In this document: one piece after another, positions 1 to 9,716 of the stretch | Layout of the letters: each line of letters opens with the position of its first letter | How positions within the stretch are numbered: the first letter of the stretch is position 1 | Assembly: GCA_902806595.1 (NCBI GenBank) | Contig: CADCXC010000009.1 | Location: 1-64,000 of the forward strand | Source of the DNA: Pyrenopolyporus hunteri | Taxonomy: Eukaryota > Ascomycota > Sordariomycetes > Xylariales > Hypoxylaceae | Reading direction: 5' to 3' | DNA: 64,000 bases | Position numbers and translations under genes: made by a program | The notes under the pieces: model-generated | What the model was told of the DNA's origin: nothing | The model's database searches: none | Seen by the model: only the letters and a program-made list of their open reading frames with translations

Positions 1-147
1 TAACAACTAACCTAACCTAACCTAACCTAGCCTAACCCTAACCCTAACCTAACCTAACCCTAACCCTAACCCTAACCCTAACCCTAACCCTAACCCTAAC
101 CCTAACCCTAACCCTAACCCTAACCCTAACCCTAACCCTAACCCTAA
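1..147. repeat. Telomere repeat tract (CCCTAA)n, left chromosome end
   Basis: The + strand begins with tandem CCCTAA units, the C-rich strand of the TTAGGG telomere repeat common in filamentous fungi. The C-rich strand at the 5' end marks this as a left chromosome end. The inner half (about 57-147) is perfectly regular. The outermost 56 bases are irregular, with CCTAA and CCTAG variants, which may be degenerate distal repeats or lower consensus accuracy at the end of the assembly. Confidence 0.97.
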
Positions 148-706
148 TTAAAATTAAATTTATATAATTAAATTAATTTAATTAATAAAATCGTTTATTA
201 AAATATAAATAATTTTAAATATAATAATTATAATATATATAACGATTTAATTAAACGATTTAATTAATTAAATAAAAATATAATATAAATCGTTATATAA
301 AATATACGCGTAATTAATTAACGTAACGTAACGTAATATAATATAATATAATATATAATTAATATAACGTAAAAAATATAACTCGTAAATTTTTACGTAA
401 TTAATTTTTATTTTTTTTTTTAATAATATTCCGAGGAAACTTCGGGTATAATATCCGAAGGAAACTTAAAGTAAATTTTATTACATTTTTCATAAGTATA
501 CTTCGTTTCCCTTATTAACATCTCGTCTAAAAGCACATCATCCATCCCCTCTCCTTTTTCTTATTCATATAACATAAGCGCGTATCGTTGCGGCCGTTAC
601 CATGGAAATTGTTTGGTGAGACTTAACTCTTAACTTCCCGGTACAATTCCATCACTGGTACGAGAAACGAACGACTTGGGCTGAGCCTTAACTTAGTAAT
701 TCACTC
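148..706. repeat. Subtelomeric AT-rich RIP-degraded block, then ISU1 3' flank
   Basis: From 148 to about 420 the sequence is almost purely A and T. The few C and G bases sit nearly all in CpG, and CpA/TpG are essentially missing, the footprint of RIP. It is probably the remnant of a transposon or subtelomeric repeat, with no reading frame left. From about 430 the composition becomes mixed, with a small tandem repeat of CCGARGGAAACTT-like units at 431-465. The rest to 706 is the 3' flank of ISU1. No telomere-linked helicase or subtelomeric gene family is present. Confidence 0.8.
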
Positions 707-1345
707 CTAAGCTGTTGCTGCTGTTGTTGGTGTCGCTTCGTTAACGTCGGAGAACTTGACTTGAGTGCCGCCGAGGTTCGTCGGTTTGGCGTGGGGGTTC
801 TTGCTATAGTAGTTGGAGATGGCGGACTTGATGGCGTCTTCGGCTAACATAGAGCAATGCACTTGATGAGGTGTTAACATCTGCGACACACAGCATAAGG
901 TGGCGGGTATCATTTGGGAGAACTTACGCTTAACAGGTGGTAAACAAAGCTCCTTAGCAATCTCGGTGTTTTTAATACGGCTAGCCTCCTCGAGCGTCAT
1001 GCCCTTGACGAGCTCGGTCAGATAGCTCGAACTCGCGATAGCGCTGCCGCAGCCGAAAGTCTTGAATTTAACGTCGGAGATGGTATTGCTCTTAGGGTCG
1101 ACCCGGATCTGTAACTTCATGACATCTCCGCAAGCGGGGGCGCCGACGAGGCCGGTACCGACGTCGGCGTCAGTCTTCACCATGGAACCCACGTTGCGCG
1201 GCCTGCTGTAGTGGTCGAGTACCTTCTCGTGGTAGGATCGGCGGGCGATGTTGGCGGCGGGATTGAGAGTCTGACGGGCTCCGACGCGGGGGACCGTAGA
1301 CGCGAGTACTCGGCGAGCGGAGGTGGCGAGCGTCCTGGACAGCAT
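707..1345 (-). CDS. ISU1: Iron-sulfur cluster assembly scaffold protein
   Basis: This encodes the mitochondrial scaffold on which cysteine desulfurase and frataxin build [2Fe-2S] clusters, later released by the Ssq1/Jac1 chaperones. Exons are 928-1345 and 707-861, giving 190 residues. The 66-bp intron at 862-927 (GTAAGT...AAG) has no stop and is a multiple of three, so an unspliced frame stays open. Splicing restores the LPPVK chaperone-binding motif directly followed by LHCSML. Cluster-binding cysteines are about Cys72 (PACGD), Cys99 (FGCGS) and Cys142 (HCSML). Residues 1-36 are Arg/Ser-rich without acidic residues, as expected for a mitochondrial presequence. The C-terminal 20 residues are a Thr/Ala-rich tail. 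Placement of an essential gene about 560 bp from telomere repeats is unusual. Confidence 0.95.
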   Translation of the reverse strand: MLSRTLATSARRVLASTVPRVGARQTLNPAANIARRSYHEKVLDHYSRPRNVGSMVKTDADVGTGLVGAPACGDVMKLQIRVDPKSNTISDVKFKTFGCGSAIASSSYLTELVKGMTLEEASRIKNTEIAKELCLPPVKRKFSQMIPATLCCVSQMLTPHQVHCSMLAEDAIKSAISNYYSKNPHAKPTNLGGTQVKFSDVNEATPTTAATA

Positions 1346-2299
1346 TTTGGACGAGGCAGGTAGGTTGTGTATAGCCCGAATTGATCGATATTATGCGGAA
1401 CAGAATTTTTCGCGGCGATGAATTTGACTTGATCCACGGGATGATAATCGAGAAAGAGTTGGCGTGTTGCGGAAGAAGTAGGCGTGAAATTTAATGGAGG
1501 TGAGTATGTCTGGAACTAATTATCCGGAGATGATGATGCAGATTGTAGATAAAAGGCAGAGGTTAAGGAAAGTAAAGCGTCTTTTATCGGCGATCTCGGT
1601 AGTAATAATATGGATTTAGGAATCTGTGGCGAATTAAGAGGCTTTGAATTAGCGATGAAATCATCCACCTCGGAGATAGCGCATGCACTGTCCTCTATAG
1701 TTCTAAATCCGGTGTAAGCGTTCTCCGCTTTCCCTTCTTATCAATCAGATCCAGCTCATGTCAGTGGGGGTATACGTAGGTACCTACCTAGGCAAGATAT
1801 ACGCATGAAACCACTCGAGGTTTCTACCCCTCACAGTACCTCGCACTTTCAATTTACCTACCTAGGTACTTATACAATCTACATGCGCTAGGCGTATATT
1901 ACGTTCGGGTGGGAGTAAAATCGGTACCTAGCCCCCCAAGTATCTACTTCATAACCCCTCCATGGTCGAGAGCCTAGCCCCGCCAAGGTGTGAAGCTCGG
2001 TATACATTAGTATTATGTGCAAGCCATCCGTGCAAGCTTCCTCAAAAAGGCTTCCACAATTAATTCTCATCGAAATTTAAGTTCGAGTTCCTAGAAGCTG
2101 CTAAGAAGTACTCACGACGTGACTCTTTCACGCCACCGACATTAGGTATCCCCTTCAGGAACTGGCCCCCGCGAATTTGTTGCCATCGCTGTTGTCCCCC
2201 TTCCGGTAAAGCTATCACCATTCCGCGCCGCACCCTTGAGTCTAAACAACCTTAGATACCTGCTTTTCTGCCTTTCGGACACTCTTTTGATCACCCAGA
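1346..2299. other. Intergenic region between divergent ISU1 and UBP14
   Basis: This shared upstream region lies between ISU1 (leftward) and UBP14 (rightward). It contains the dispersed palindromic motif at 1776-1792 and about 1856-1869. A 60-codon frame on the minus strand at 1888-2070 resembles nothing recognisable and is not called. No RNA gene was seen. Confidence 0.6.
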
Positions 2300-4866
2300 A
2301 TGGCGTGTCCACATCTAGACTCCATCTGTAAGTCGGGGTTGGGGACGAGGTCGATTCTATTCTCGCTGCTATAAACTTACATATTTGCGTCGTCTTGCAG
2401 CTTTGCACCCGCCGACACCAGCCCAGTCGGTCTACCGCGAAGACTGCACTCAATGTTTCGACTCTATTGTACGTTTGTATACGGAGGCGGCGGCGGCAGG
2501 GAGGATTCGTCACCGTGGTCTCGTCATTTCTAACCAGATTAATGCTTACCGAAACCCCGTTTAGGACGACCCCGAAGGTCTCGATGTCTGTTTGCAGTGT
2601 TTCAACGGAGGGTGCCTGGGCACCCGGGCTCACTCGCGGCTTCACCATGCCACCCGTAGCCACCCGCTAGCCCTCAATATTCGCCGAACCCGGAAGCGAG
2701 TTGTGAAAGACGAGCCGCCTACGAAGATAACGAAGCTGGCCATCGCGGCCGAGACCGAAGCCGACCGCTACGACATCTCAACTGTGGTCAGGTGCCATGA
2801 GTGCTCTACCGAGCTTGACAAGACGAGCCCGAAGCTCGCGCCCGTCGTCGACGGTATCCTCAAGGCGAATACATTTTCTAGGCAAGAGGAGGTCAAGGCT
2901 TGGGAGCAAGAGTTGACGTCCTGCGAACACATCCTCCTACTGCAGCAGCACGAGAGTCGGAAGCTCCAGAGCGACCTGGGTCACTGCTCGAAATGCGACC
3001 TCAACGAGAATCTGTGGCTGTGTCTAGAATGCGGTAACCTCGGCTGCGGTCGGGCCCAGTTCGGCGGCGTGGGCGGTAACTCGCACGGGTTGGCGCACGC
3101 CACCGAAACCAAGCACGCGGTCGCCGTCAAGCTAGGTTCCATCAGCCCCGAAGGCACGGCTGATGTATACTGCTACCAATGCGACGAGGAGCGCGTAGAC
3201 GATAACCTCGCCACCCACCTCGCGCATTGGGGCATTATTCTCACGGACCAGGTGAAGACGGAGAAGAGCTTGACGGAGATGCAGATCGAGCAGAACCTGC
3301 GGTGGGAATTCTCCATGACCACGGAGGACGGGAAGGAACTCAAGCCGCTCTTCGGCCCCGGTCTGACCGGCCTAAAGAACCTCGGCAACAGCTGCTACCT
3401 TGCCAGCATACTGCAATGCCTGTTCGACTTACCCGCCTTCCAGGAGAGGTACAATATCCCGGACGCCGAGCTACCCGTCGTCCCTGACCCGGCGCAGGAT
3501 CTCGAGACGCAGCTCCGCAAGATGGGTGACGGCCTGCTATCGGGTCGTTACTCGAAGCCGGACTCGGACGTGATCGCGTCCGAGAATTCTCCCGAGATCC
3601 CGCACCAGAGAGGGTTGTCGCCTAGCATGCTGAAGCACCTCATCGGCCGGGGACACGCCGAATTCTCCACGATGCGCCAGCAGGACGCCTTCGAGCTCCT
3701 CCAGCACCTGGTCAAGCTCGTCACCAGATCTCAGCACCAGCCACCTCTGAAGGACCCCACGCAGCAGTTTAGATTCGTCCTGGAGCAGCGTCTGCAATGT
3801 CTGAGCTGTAAGAAGGTCCGCTACTCCAGCAATGAGCAGGACGGCATCTTTATCGACGTGCCCCTGGTGAAGCTGCCTGCCGCGGAGGGCGAGGCGGGCC
3901 GTTACAAGCCCGTAACGCTTAAGCAGTGCCTTGATAACTTTACTGCTATGGAAGTGGTCGAATTGACGTGCGCTTCATGCGGAAGCAAAGACGGATTCAC
4001 GAAGAGATCCCTGTTCAAGACGTTCCCAACTACTCTCGTCGTCAACGCGCGCAAGATGACGGTCGAGAACTGGGTTCCTCGGAAAGTCGATGTCCCCGTC
4101 ATAGTGGGAGACGAGCCGTTCCTGCTAGACGAGTACCTATCCACCGGGCCCCAGGCGTCCGAGGAGCTTCTTCCCGAAGAGGAGGCGTCCGCCGCGCCCG
4201 CCTTCGCCCCTAACGAGATCGCGTTAGATGGGCTCATGGCGATGGGATTCCCACGCAACCGCTGCGAGAAAGCGCTGCACGCGACCGGCAATTCGGACGC
4301 GGACGCAGCGATGGAGTGGTTGTTCGGTCATATGGAAGACCCAGACATCGACGAGCCCTTAGTAGTGGCATCTGCGACCGGGGGAGGCGCCCTGGTGGCG
4401 GATCCTGAGAAGATTGAGATGCTCGGGTCCATGGGATTTGGCGCGCCGCAAGCCCGCAAGGCCCTCAAAGAGACCGGCGGGGACGTCGAGCGCGCGGTTG
4501 AATGGCTATTCAGCCACCCGGACGACCAAGGCGACTTCGGCGACGAGGCAACGTCGTCCTCGGGGGAGAAAAAAGAGGCCGTACCCGTGGGCAACGCTGA
4601 TTTACCGGCAAGTTTTCAGTTACAGAGCATCGTCTGCCATAAAGGCACTAGCATCCACACAGGGTAAGTCGTACCAAGCCTATTAGGGCGGCAGCGTACA
4701 GCGTTAACACGGAGGCAGACACTACGTGGCATTCATCCGCAAGTTACTGGATACTGCAGGGCCGCAATGGGTCCTTTTCAACGATGAGAAGGTAGTGGCA
4801 GCAGGCGATGTGGAGGAAATGAAGAAGACGGCGTATGTCTACTTCTTCAACCGAGTGGGCAACTAA
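2300..4866 (+). CDS. UBP14: Ubiquitin carboxyl-terminal hydrolase 14 (USP5/UBP14 type)
   Basis: A cysteine protease that disassembles free polyubiquitin chains. Exons are 2300-2327, 2401-2468, 2565-4663 and 4719-4866, giving 780 residues, close to yeast Ubp14. The short first exon starts MACPHLDSI, and the joined N-terminus has the Cys-rich variant ZnF-UBP (YREDCTQCFDSI, VCLQCFNGGC). A canonical ZnF-UBP follows at about 172-230 (HCSKCDLNENLWLCLECG). The catalytic Cys box is KNLGNSCYLAS with Cys309. Two UBA domains lie at about 583-625 and 645-690. The His box SIHTGHYVAF (His733) is completed only by splicing the last intron (4664-4718). All four junctions keep phase. The next gene, MAD2, is convergent. 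Confidence 0.95.
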
Positions 4867-5435
4867 TGGTAGGCGGCGAGGTGCCCCAACAGGACAGGAG
4901 TGTGGCATTGCGGCAATACGCACGTAGAGTTTACGACCGACTTCGAGAACCGAATGGACATAGCGCATAGCGGATGGTGGACGAAGCATTGCGTGTTCCG
5001 GGAGAGCACAGAAGCAAAAGAAAGGGCGACAAAAAAAAAGGCATGACACATAGAGAGTTGAGGGCTACCTGGTGGTTGGGTTGCCTTTCATAGATTGGTC
5101 GTTGCCAAAGCATAGCAATACAGTAGACCATTCAGCAGATCGTCACTCGCCATCTAACGAAGATGTTGGGAAAACTTCTAATTGCCTAAGTAAGCACCCG
5201 ATAATCATCCTGCCGACGGATCTACGTGGTAGGGTGTAGTGTAATCGTCCCAGGCCGAGCTAGAAAAGGGGGAAAAAAGAAAAGAAAGAAGAGAAAAACT
5301 GGGAATGAAACTTAAAACGCCCGGTTCGATTCGTCTCCCGATTCATTAACCCTACTCCCCAATTGTACATGTCTAATAATTCATTATAACTCCGCCACCG
5401 GGGACGGTGAGCGATCGAGGCGAGATGCGGGCGCC
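4867..5435. other. Convergent 3' intergenic region, UBP14/MAD2
   Basis: Non-coding stretch between the two stop codons. It has A-rich runs (around 5020-5040 and 5255-5300) compatible with 3' untranslated regions and polyadenylation on the + strand. Small minus-strand frames at 4744-5131 overlap each other without recognisable content and are not called. Confidence 0.6.
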
Positions 5436-6321
5436 TCAGTCGCCCAGCCGGTAGCTTACCAGCGTCTCGACCCGGTGGCTCGTCGTGCTAAACCCCCGCA
5501 GCTGGACCTTCTCGCCGTTGACGATCTCCTTGGCGTCGCTGTCGCCCCATTCGACGGGCACGTCGCTGTCGGCATCGGCGTAGACCAGGACGTTGAAGGT
5601 ACAGTCGCCGGCTAGCTGGGGTAGGAATGTGACGGAGGCGGTGATCTGGCGGAAGAGGGCGGCGATCTCGGCTTGGATCTCGGCCTCGGTCTTGGAGGGG
5701 TCGGGGAGGGCGGTGTTGGAGGCGGACGGGGGCGCGTCGTTTTCCTGGTTGGAGGAGGTCTTGGATTTCCTGGATTTGGAGGGGTTGAAGATGTGGACAT
5801 CGAACTGCCAGCGCTCGACGTGCTCGCCCGTATCTTTATCCGTGATGACGATGACGAGCTTACTGATCTTGCCGCGCTGCATCCACTTATCTAGCTGCGA
5901 CATGATCTTCTTGATGTACGCCTTGACCTGGTCGTCGGCCGAGACCAGCATGTTCAACCCATATTTTTTGACGCTAGGTCCGTCAGTTCAAAATCGGCCA
6001 TAGGAGAGGGGTCCGTCTGGACCGGGTCTGAGAAACCAAGGTTACGCACGCAGTGAAGTCTTCGGCAGGGTAGACGCCTCTTTGGAATCTACTTTGGAGT
6101 CAGCCACCGGAGGTATCTGAGGGTTCGATGAGAGTATAGCGGTCGCGTACAATATGGTATGAATCGAGTATTGGAACTGCGGGAGTGGTTTAGTTAGCGA
6201 CAGCTCAGGTAGCTTGAATGGGATACGGTCAACGCACAAATTCGGCGACGAGTTTGGCGCTTCCTTTCAGGGATAGCTTATGGACCTTGGACTTGTCCTT
6301 CTCCGGAGCTGCGGACGACAT
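5436..6321 (-). CDS. MAD2: Spindle assembly checkpoint protein Mad2 (HORMA domain)
   Basis: A HORMA-domain protein that binds Cdc20 at unattached kinetochores and blocks the anaphase-promoting complex. Four exons on the minus strand, 6238-6321, 6151-6176, 6050-6088 and 5436-5973, give 228 residues. The N-terminus contains LSLKGSAKLVAEF, followed across introns by FQYSIHTILFQRGVYPAEDF and then KKYGLNMLVSADDQVKAYI, all characteristic of Mad2. The introns are 61, 62 and 76 bp. An Asp/Pro/Ser-rich loop at about 128-150 is longer than in animal Mad2. The C-terminal part is the mobile safety-belt region. The gene is divergent from GUF1 and convergent with UBP14. Confidence 0.94.
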
Positions 6322-6857
6322 TCTGGTCGATACTCAGCCGTCTGTTGTGGCAGGCTTCGGGGTCAATGCTGTATCCAAGTTCGACGATGAAAGGTTAGAA
6401 ACACCACTGCGTACTAGGTACGTAGGGGCGCGTAGGTAAGTACCGATCTCAAATATTTATTATATGCACCTAGGCAGGTACCCAGGTACCGTATACAACC
6501 CAACCTGCACCGTCCTAACGAAGCGGCCCATTACCCGATATGGTAGATTGTTTACTTATAACCTCTTTCTAGGGTTTAGCGGGGTGATGAACGCCCCCTG
6601 GAACCAAAAAGGTACCTAGGTACTATACATGGGTAGGTTCCTGCAGGGTACCTAAGGCATACCTATACTGTAGGCGCCCGGTCAGGTACGATAAGATAAC
6701 GGCGTGCATATCGACGATAAGCTAGCGATAAAGTATCACTGGCCGAGATTTTACTCGTGTCCCTATTGCACATGAGCGACTCCAGGAATAGTCTCCTCGC
6801 CTTCTCCCTAAGGACCGATCTTGAGTCGAGCAAGCGAGAAAAGCGCAATTCGTATGG
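6322..6857. other. Divergent intergenic region, MAD2/GUF1
   Basis: Shared upstream region of MAD2 (leftward) and GUF1 (rightward). It carries GTACCTAGG-type motifs around 6470-6492 and 6611-6655. No additional gene or RNA was recognised. Confidence 0.55.
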
Positions 6858-8930
6858 ATGGGTGGTAGATTTTGCCATACGACAACATTCGTTCCTATGC
6901 GATCATGTTCCTACCCATCTTCTTTCCGCACAGCTTATAGCCGCGGTTCATACTCTCGATCGATATGGCCGCCCCTTCGTTCGAAGCCCCCATCCCCATG
7001 GCAGGCTCGGGGCGCCGCGGCGATACCGGTGCTTCGACCCCCCGCGCCTGTTGCTTTGCGACGATATAGTACCTCAAAGACCGCGGCGGTTGGTGATCTA
7101 GAACGCCGCATCGCCGCGATACCCATCGAGCGCTTCCGCAACTTTTGTATCGTGGCGCATATCGACCACGGCAAGTCGACGCTATCCGATCGCCTCCTCG
7201 AGCTCACCGGCACCATCTCCTCGTCCAGCGCGAACCGCCAAATCCTCGACACCCTCGAGGTCGAACGCGAGCGCGGTATCACCGTCAAGGCCCAGACCTG
7301 CACCATGATCTACAATCACAACGGCCTCGACTACCTGCTGCACCTTGTCGACACCCCAGGCCACGTAGACTTTCGCGCCGAAGTCACGAGATCCTACGCG
7401 AGCTGCGGAGGCGCTATACTGCTAGTCGACGCAAGCCAGGGCGTGCAGGCTCAAACCGTCGCCAACTTCTACCTTGCTTTCGCCGAAGGTCTGAAGATCC
7501 TGCCGGTAGTCAACAAGATAGACATGGTCGCCGCCGACGTCCCGCGGGTTCTCGAGCAGCTCGAGTCAACCTTCGAGCTAGATCCTAGCAAGGCCATCGG
7601 GGTGAGTGCCAAGACCGGCCTGAACGTCAAGGAGTTGCTGCCGGCCGTCGTCGAGAACATCCCGGCTCCGACGGGGGACGAGTCCAAGCCGCTGAGGATG
7701 CTGCTCGTGGACTCCTGGTACGACAGTTTCCGGGGCGTCATATGTCTGGTGCGGCTCTTCGACGGGACCGTGAGGGCGGGCGATAACCTCGTGAGCTTCG
7801 CGACCGGCAACAAGTACACCGTGGGCGAGGTCGGCATCCGATATCCCACGCAAGTACCCCAGACCGTCCTACGCGCTGGTCAGGTAGGCTACATCTTCTT
7901 TAATCCCGGCATGAAGAAGATCCAGGACGCCAAGATCGGCGACACCTTTACCACTGCGGGCTCCGAAGACGTCGTCGAACCGTACCCGGGCTTCGAGGAA
8001 CCCAAACCCATGGTCTTCGTCGCCGCCTTCCCCACGGATCCCGCAGACTATAGCCGCCTGGCGGACAGCATCGGCCAGCTCGTCCTCAACGACCGTAGCG
8101 TAACCCTCCTCAAAGACCACTCCGAGGCTCTGGGAGCCGGCTGGCGGCTAGGATTTCTCGGCAGCCTCCATTGCTCCGTGTTCCAGGACCGCTTGCGCCA
8201 GGAACACGGCGCGAGCATCATAATCACCGAACCCGCCGTGCAGACTAAAGTGGTCTGGCGCGACGGCACCGAGAGTATCCTCCAAAGCCCGACCGACTTC
8301 CCGAACCCCGAGGACGGGCGCACGCGCGGAGCCACGTTCTACGAGCCGTACGTGCTGGCTACCATGACGCTCCCGGAGGAGTATTTAGGCCGCGCGATCG
8401 AGCTCTGTGAGGCTAACCGCGGCGAGCAAGAGAGTATCGAGTTCTTCCACGGCATGCAAGTGATCCTCAAGTACCGTATCCCGACGGCGCAGCTGGTTGA
8501 CGACCTGTTTGGCAAGCTCAAAGGCGCCACCAAGGGTTACGCAACGCTAGACTACGAGGATGCCGGATGGCGCGAGAGCAAGCTGGTGAAGTTACAGTTG
8601 CTCGTCAATAAGGAACCCGTTGACGCTATCTCGCGGGTGGTACACTTGTCTCAGGTCGAACGGTTGGGACGGCAGTGGGTGACCAAGTTCAAGGAGCACG
8701 TACAGCGGCAGATGTTCGAGGTGGTGATCCAGGCCGCTGTCGGCAAGAAGATAATTGCGCGCGAAACCCTTAAGCCATTCCGCAAGGATGTCCTCGCAAA
8801 GCTACATGCTAGCGACGTCAGCCGCCGAAGAAAGTTACTCGAGAAGCAGAAAGAGGGCCGCAAGAGGCTGCGCGCTGTCGGCAACGTCGTCATCGAACAG
8901 GAGGCCTTCCAGAAGTTCCTAGCTAAATAA
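6858..8930 (+). CDS. GUF1: Mitochondrial translation elongation factor 4 (LepA/EF4 type GTPase)
   Basis: The mitochondrial counterpart of bacterial LepA/EF4, a ribosome-bound GTPase needed for efficient mitochondrial translation under stress. A single exon encodes 690 residues. The first about 75 residues are Arg/Ser/Pro-rich with few acidic residues, consistent with a mitochondrial targeting sequence. GTPase motifs follow: G1 AHIDHGKS at 100-107, G3 DTPGHVDF, G4 NKID. The C-terminus has the LepA-specific block with GKKIIARETLKPFRKDVLAK and SRRRKLLEKQKEG. Initiation at the second ATG (6897) would still leave a presequence, so the exact start is uncertain. No intron is required by the family alignment. 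Confidence 0.95.
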   Translation: MGGRFCHTTTFVPMRSCSYPSSFRTAYSRGSYSRSIWPPLRSKPPSPWQARGAAAIPVLRPPAPVALRRYSTSKTAAVGDLERRIAAIPIERFRNFCIVAHIDHGKSTLSDRLLELTGTISSSSANRQILDTLEVERERGITVKAQTCTMIYNHNGLDYLLHLVDTPGHVDFRAEVTRSYASCGGAILLVDASQGVQAQTVANFYLAFAEGLKILPVVNKIDMVAADVPRVLEQLESTFELDPSKAIGVSAKTGLNVKELLPAVVENIPAPTGDESKPLRMLLVDSWYDSFRGVICLVRLFDGTVRAGDNLVSFATGNKYTVGEVGIRYPTQVPQTVLRAGQVGYIFFNPGMKKIQDAKIGDTFTTAGSEDVVEPYPGFEEPKPMVFVAAFPTDPADYSRLADSIGQLVLNDRSVTLLKDHSEALGAGWRLGFLGSLHCSVFQDRLRQEHGASIIITEPAVQTKVVWRDGTESILQSPTDFPNPEDGRTRGATFYEPYVLATMTLPEEYLGRAIELCEANRGEQESIEFFHGMQVILKYRIPTAQLVDDLFGKLKGATKGYATLDYEDAGWRESKLVKLQLLVNKEPVDAISRVVHLSQVERLGRQWVTKFKEHVQRQMFEVVIQAAVGKKIIARETLKPFRKDVLAKLHASDVSRRRKLLEKQKEGRKRLRAVGNVVIEQEAFQKFLAK

Positions 8931-9716
8931 GCCGCTATGTGTACCTATATAACCTAGTTGGTATTCTGTTTTGAGAGCTTGGGCTAGGTAAGGCTCGTGG
9001 AACTTGTACGATGCCCTGGGTGGGTAGATGGGTAGGTAGTGAATAAACTCAACTTGGTGTTTAAGAAGTCGACCGAATTAAAACCCCCATTAAAAAGTCG
9101 AACCTCGCCACTCATATGAGTGTCACCCACTGAACCAAGTACCTGCGTAGGTTGGGTAGGTACCTAGGTAGGTAGGTAGTTTAAACAACTCACGTTTGCG
9201 ACCAGGTGATACCCTCGATGCTAAACTACCCATTTTCATACGAGAAGCCGGTTTCGAATCCCGGATAGTTGAAGAGTTTGAATGAGGAAATTAGTTAGAG
9301 GGGAAATTCGTTCAACGACCTGGTCGTCCCCTTCCACTCCGCGCGAATCTAGAATATATTTACTAGGTGCGTGTGTAAGCCGTGTTCAATATCATCCGAA
9401 CGGGATCACGCCCGACCTTGAGGAGATGGAGACGAGGTAAATAGCAACAACGCAGGTGACACGTCAATCAAAGAATACACCCATATACGGATAGGTAATA
9501 TAAAGACTAGACAGTTTCAGCTCTATCTTAAAGCCTAGTTAACGATACATGAGACATGCGCTTACTCGTGATGTTTACAACCCTTTTATAAGTGACGACA
9601 CAGTCGGGGATAATAAGGATCATAGCCATTCTCTTAACCGTCTGTGTAGATACTTAGACGGTTTATTTTTTTAGTTTTTTTTTATTTTTTTAATTAACAG
9701 TCTCCGGTGTTCGGGA
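8931..9716. other. Convergent intergenic region, GUF1/TPR gene
   Basis: Holds the dispersed palindromic motif (9157-9179) and T-rich runs at 9661-9695 beside the 3' end of the TPR gene. Around 9188-9274 there is a tRNA-like B-box (GGTTTCGAATCCC) with weak stem potential. It is not convincing as a tRNA and is discussed among the rejected items. No coding sequence was recognised. Confidence 0.5.

Noticed and set aside
2142..2663. 173-codon minus-strand frame over the 5' part of UBP14
   Set aside because: Antisense to well-supported UBP14 exons and introns; no recognisable domain.
5612..6003. Pro-rich and Gly-rich frames on both strands over MAD2
   Set aside because: Shadows of the MAD2 last exon, caused by its low-complexity Asp/Pro/Ser loop.
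9188..9274. tRNA-like segment with B-box GGTTTCGAATCCC, 5-bp acceptor pairing and a CTCG/CGAG stem
   Set aside because: The T-stem has an extra T and a mismatch at the normally invariant closing G-C pair, acceptor pairing is only 5 of 7, and no proper D-arm with GG is visible. At most a decayed tRNA; tRNAscan-SE would decide.
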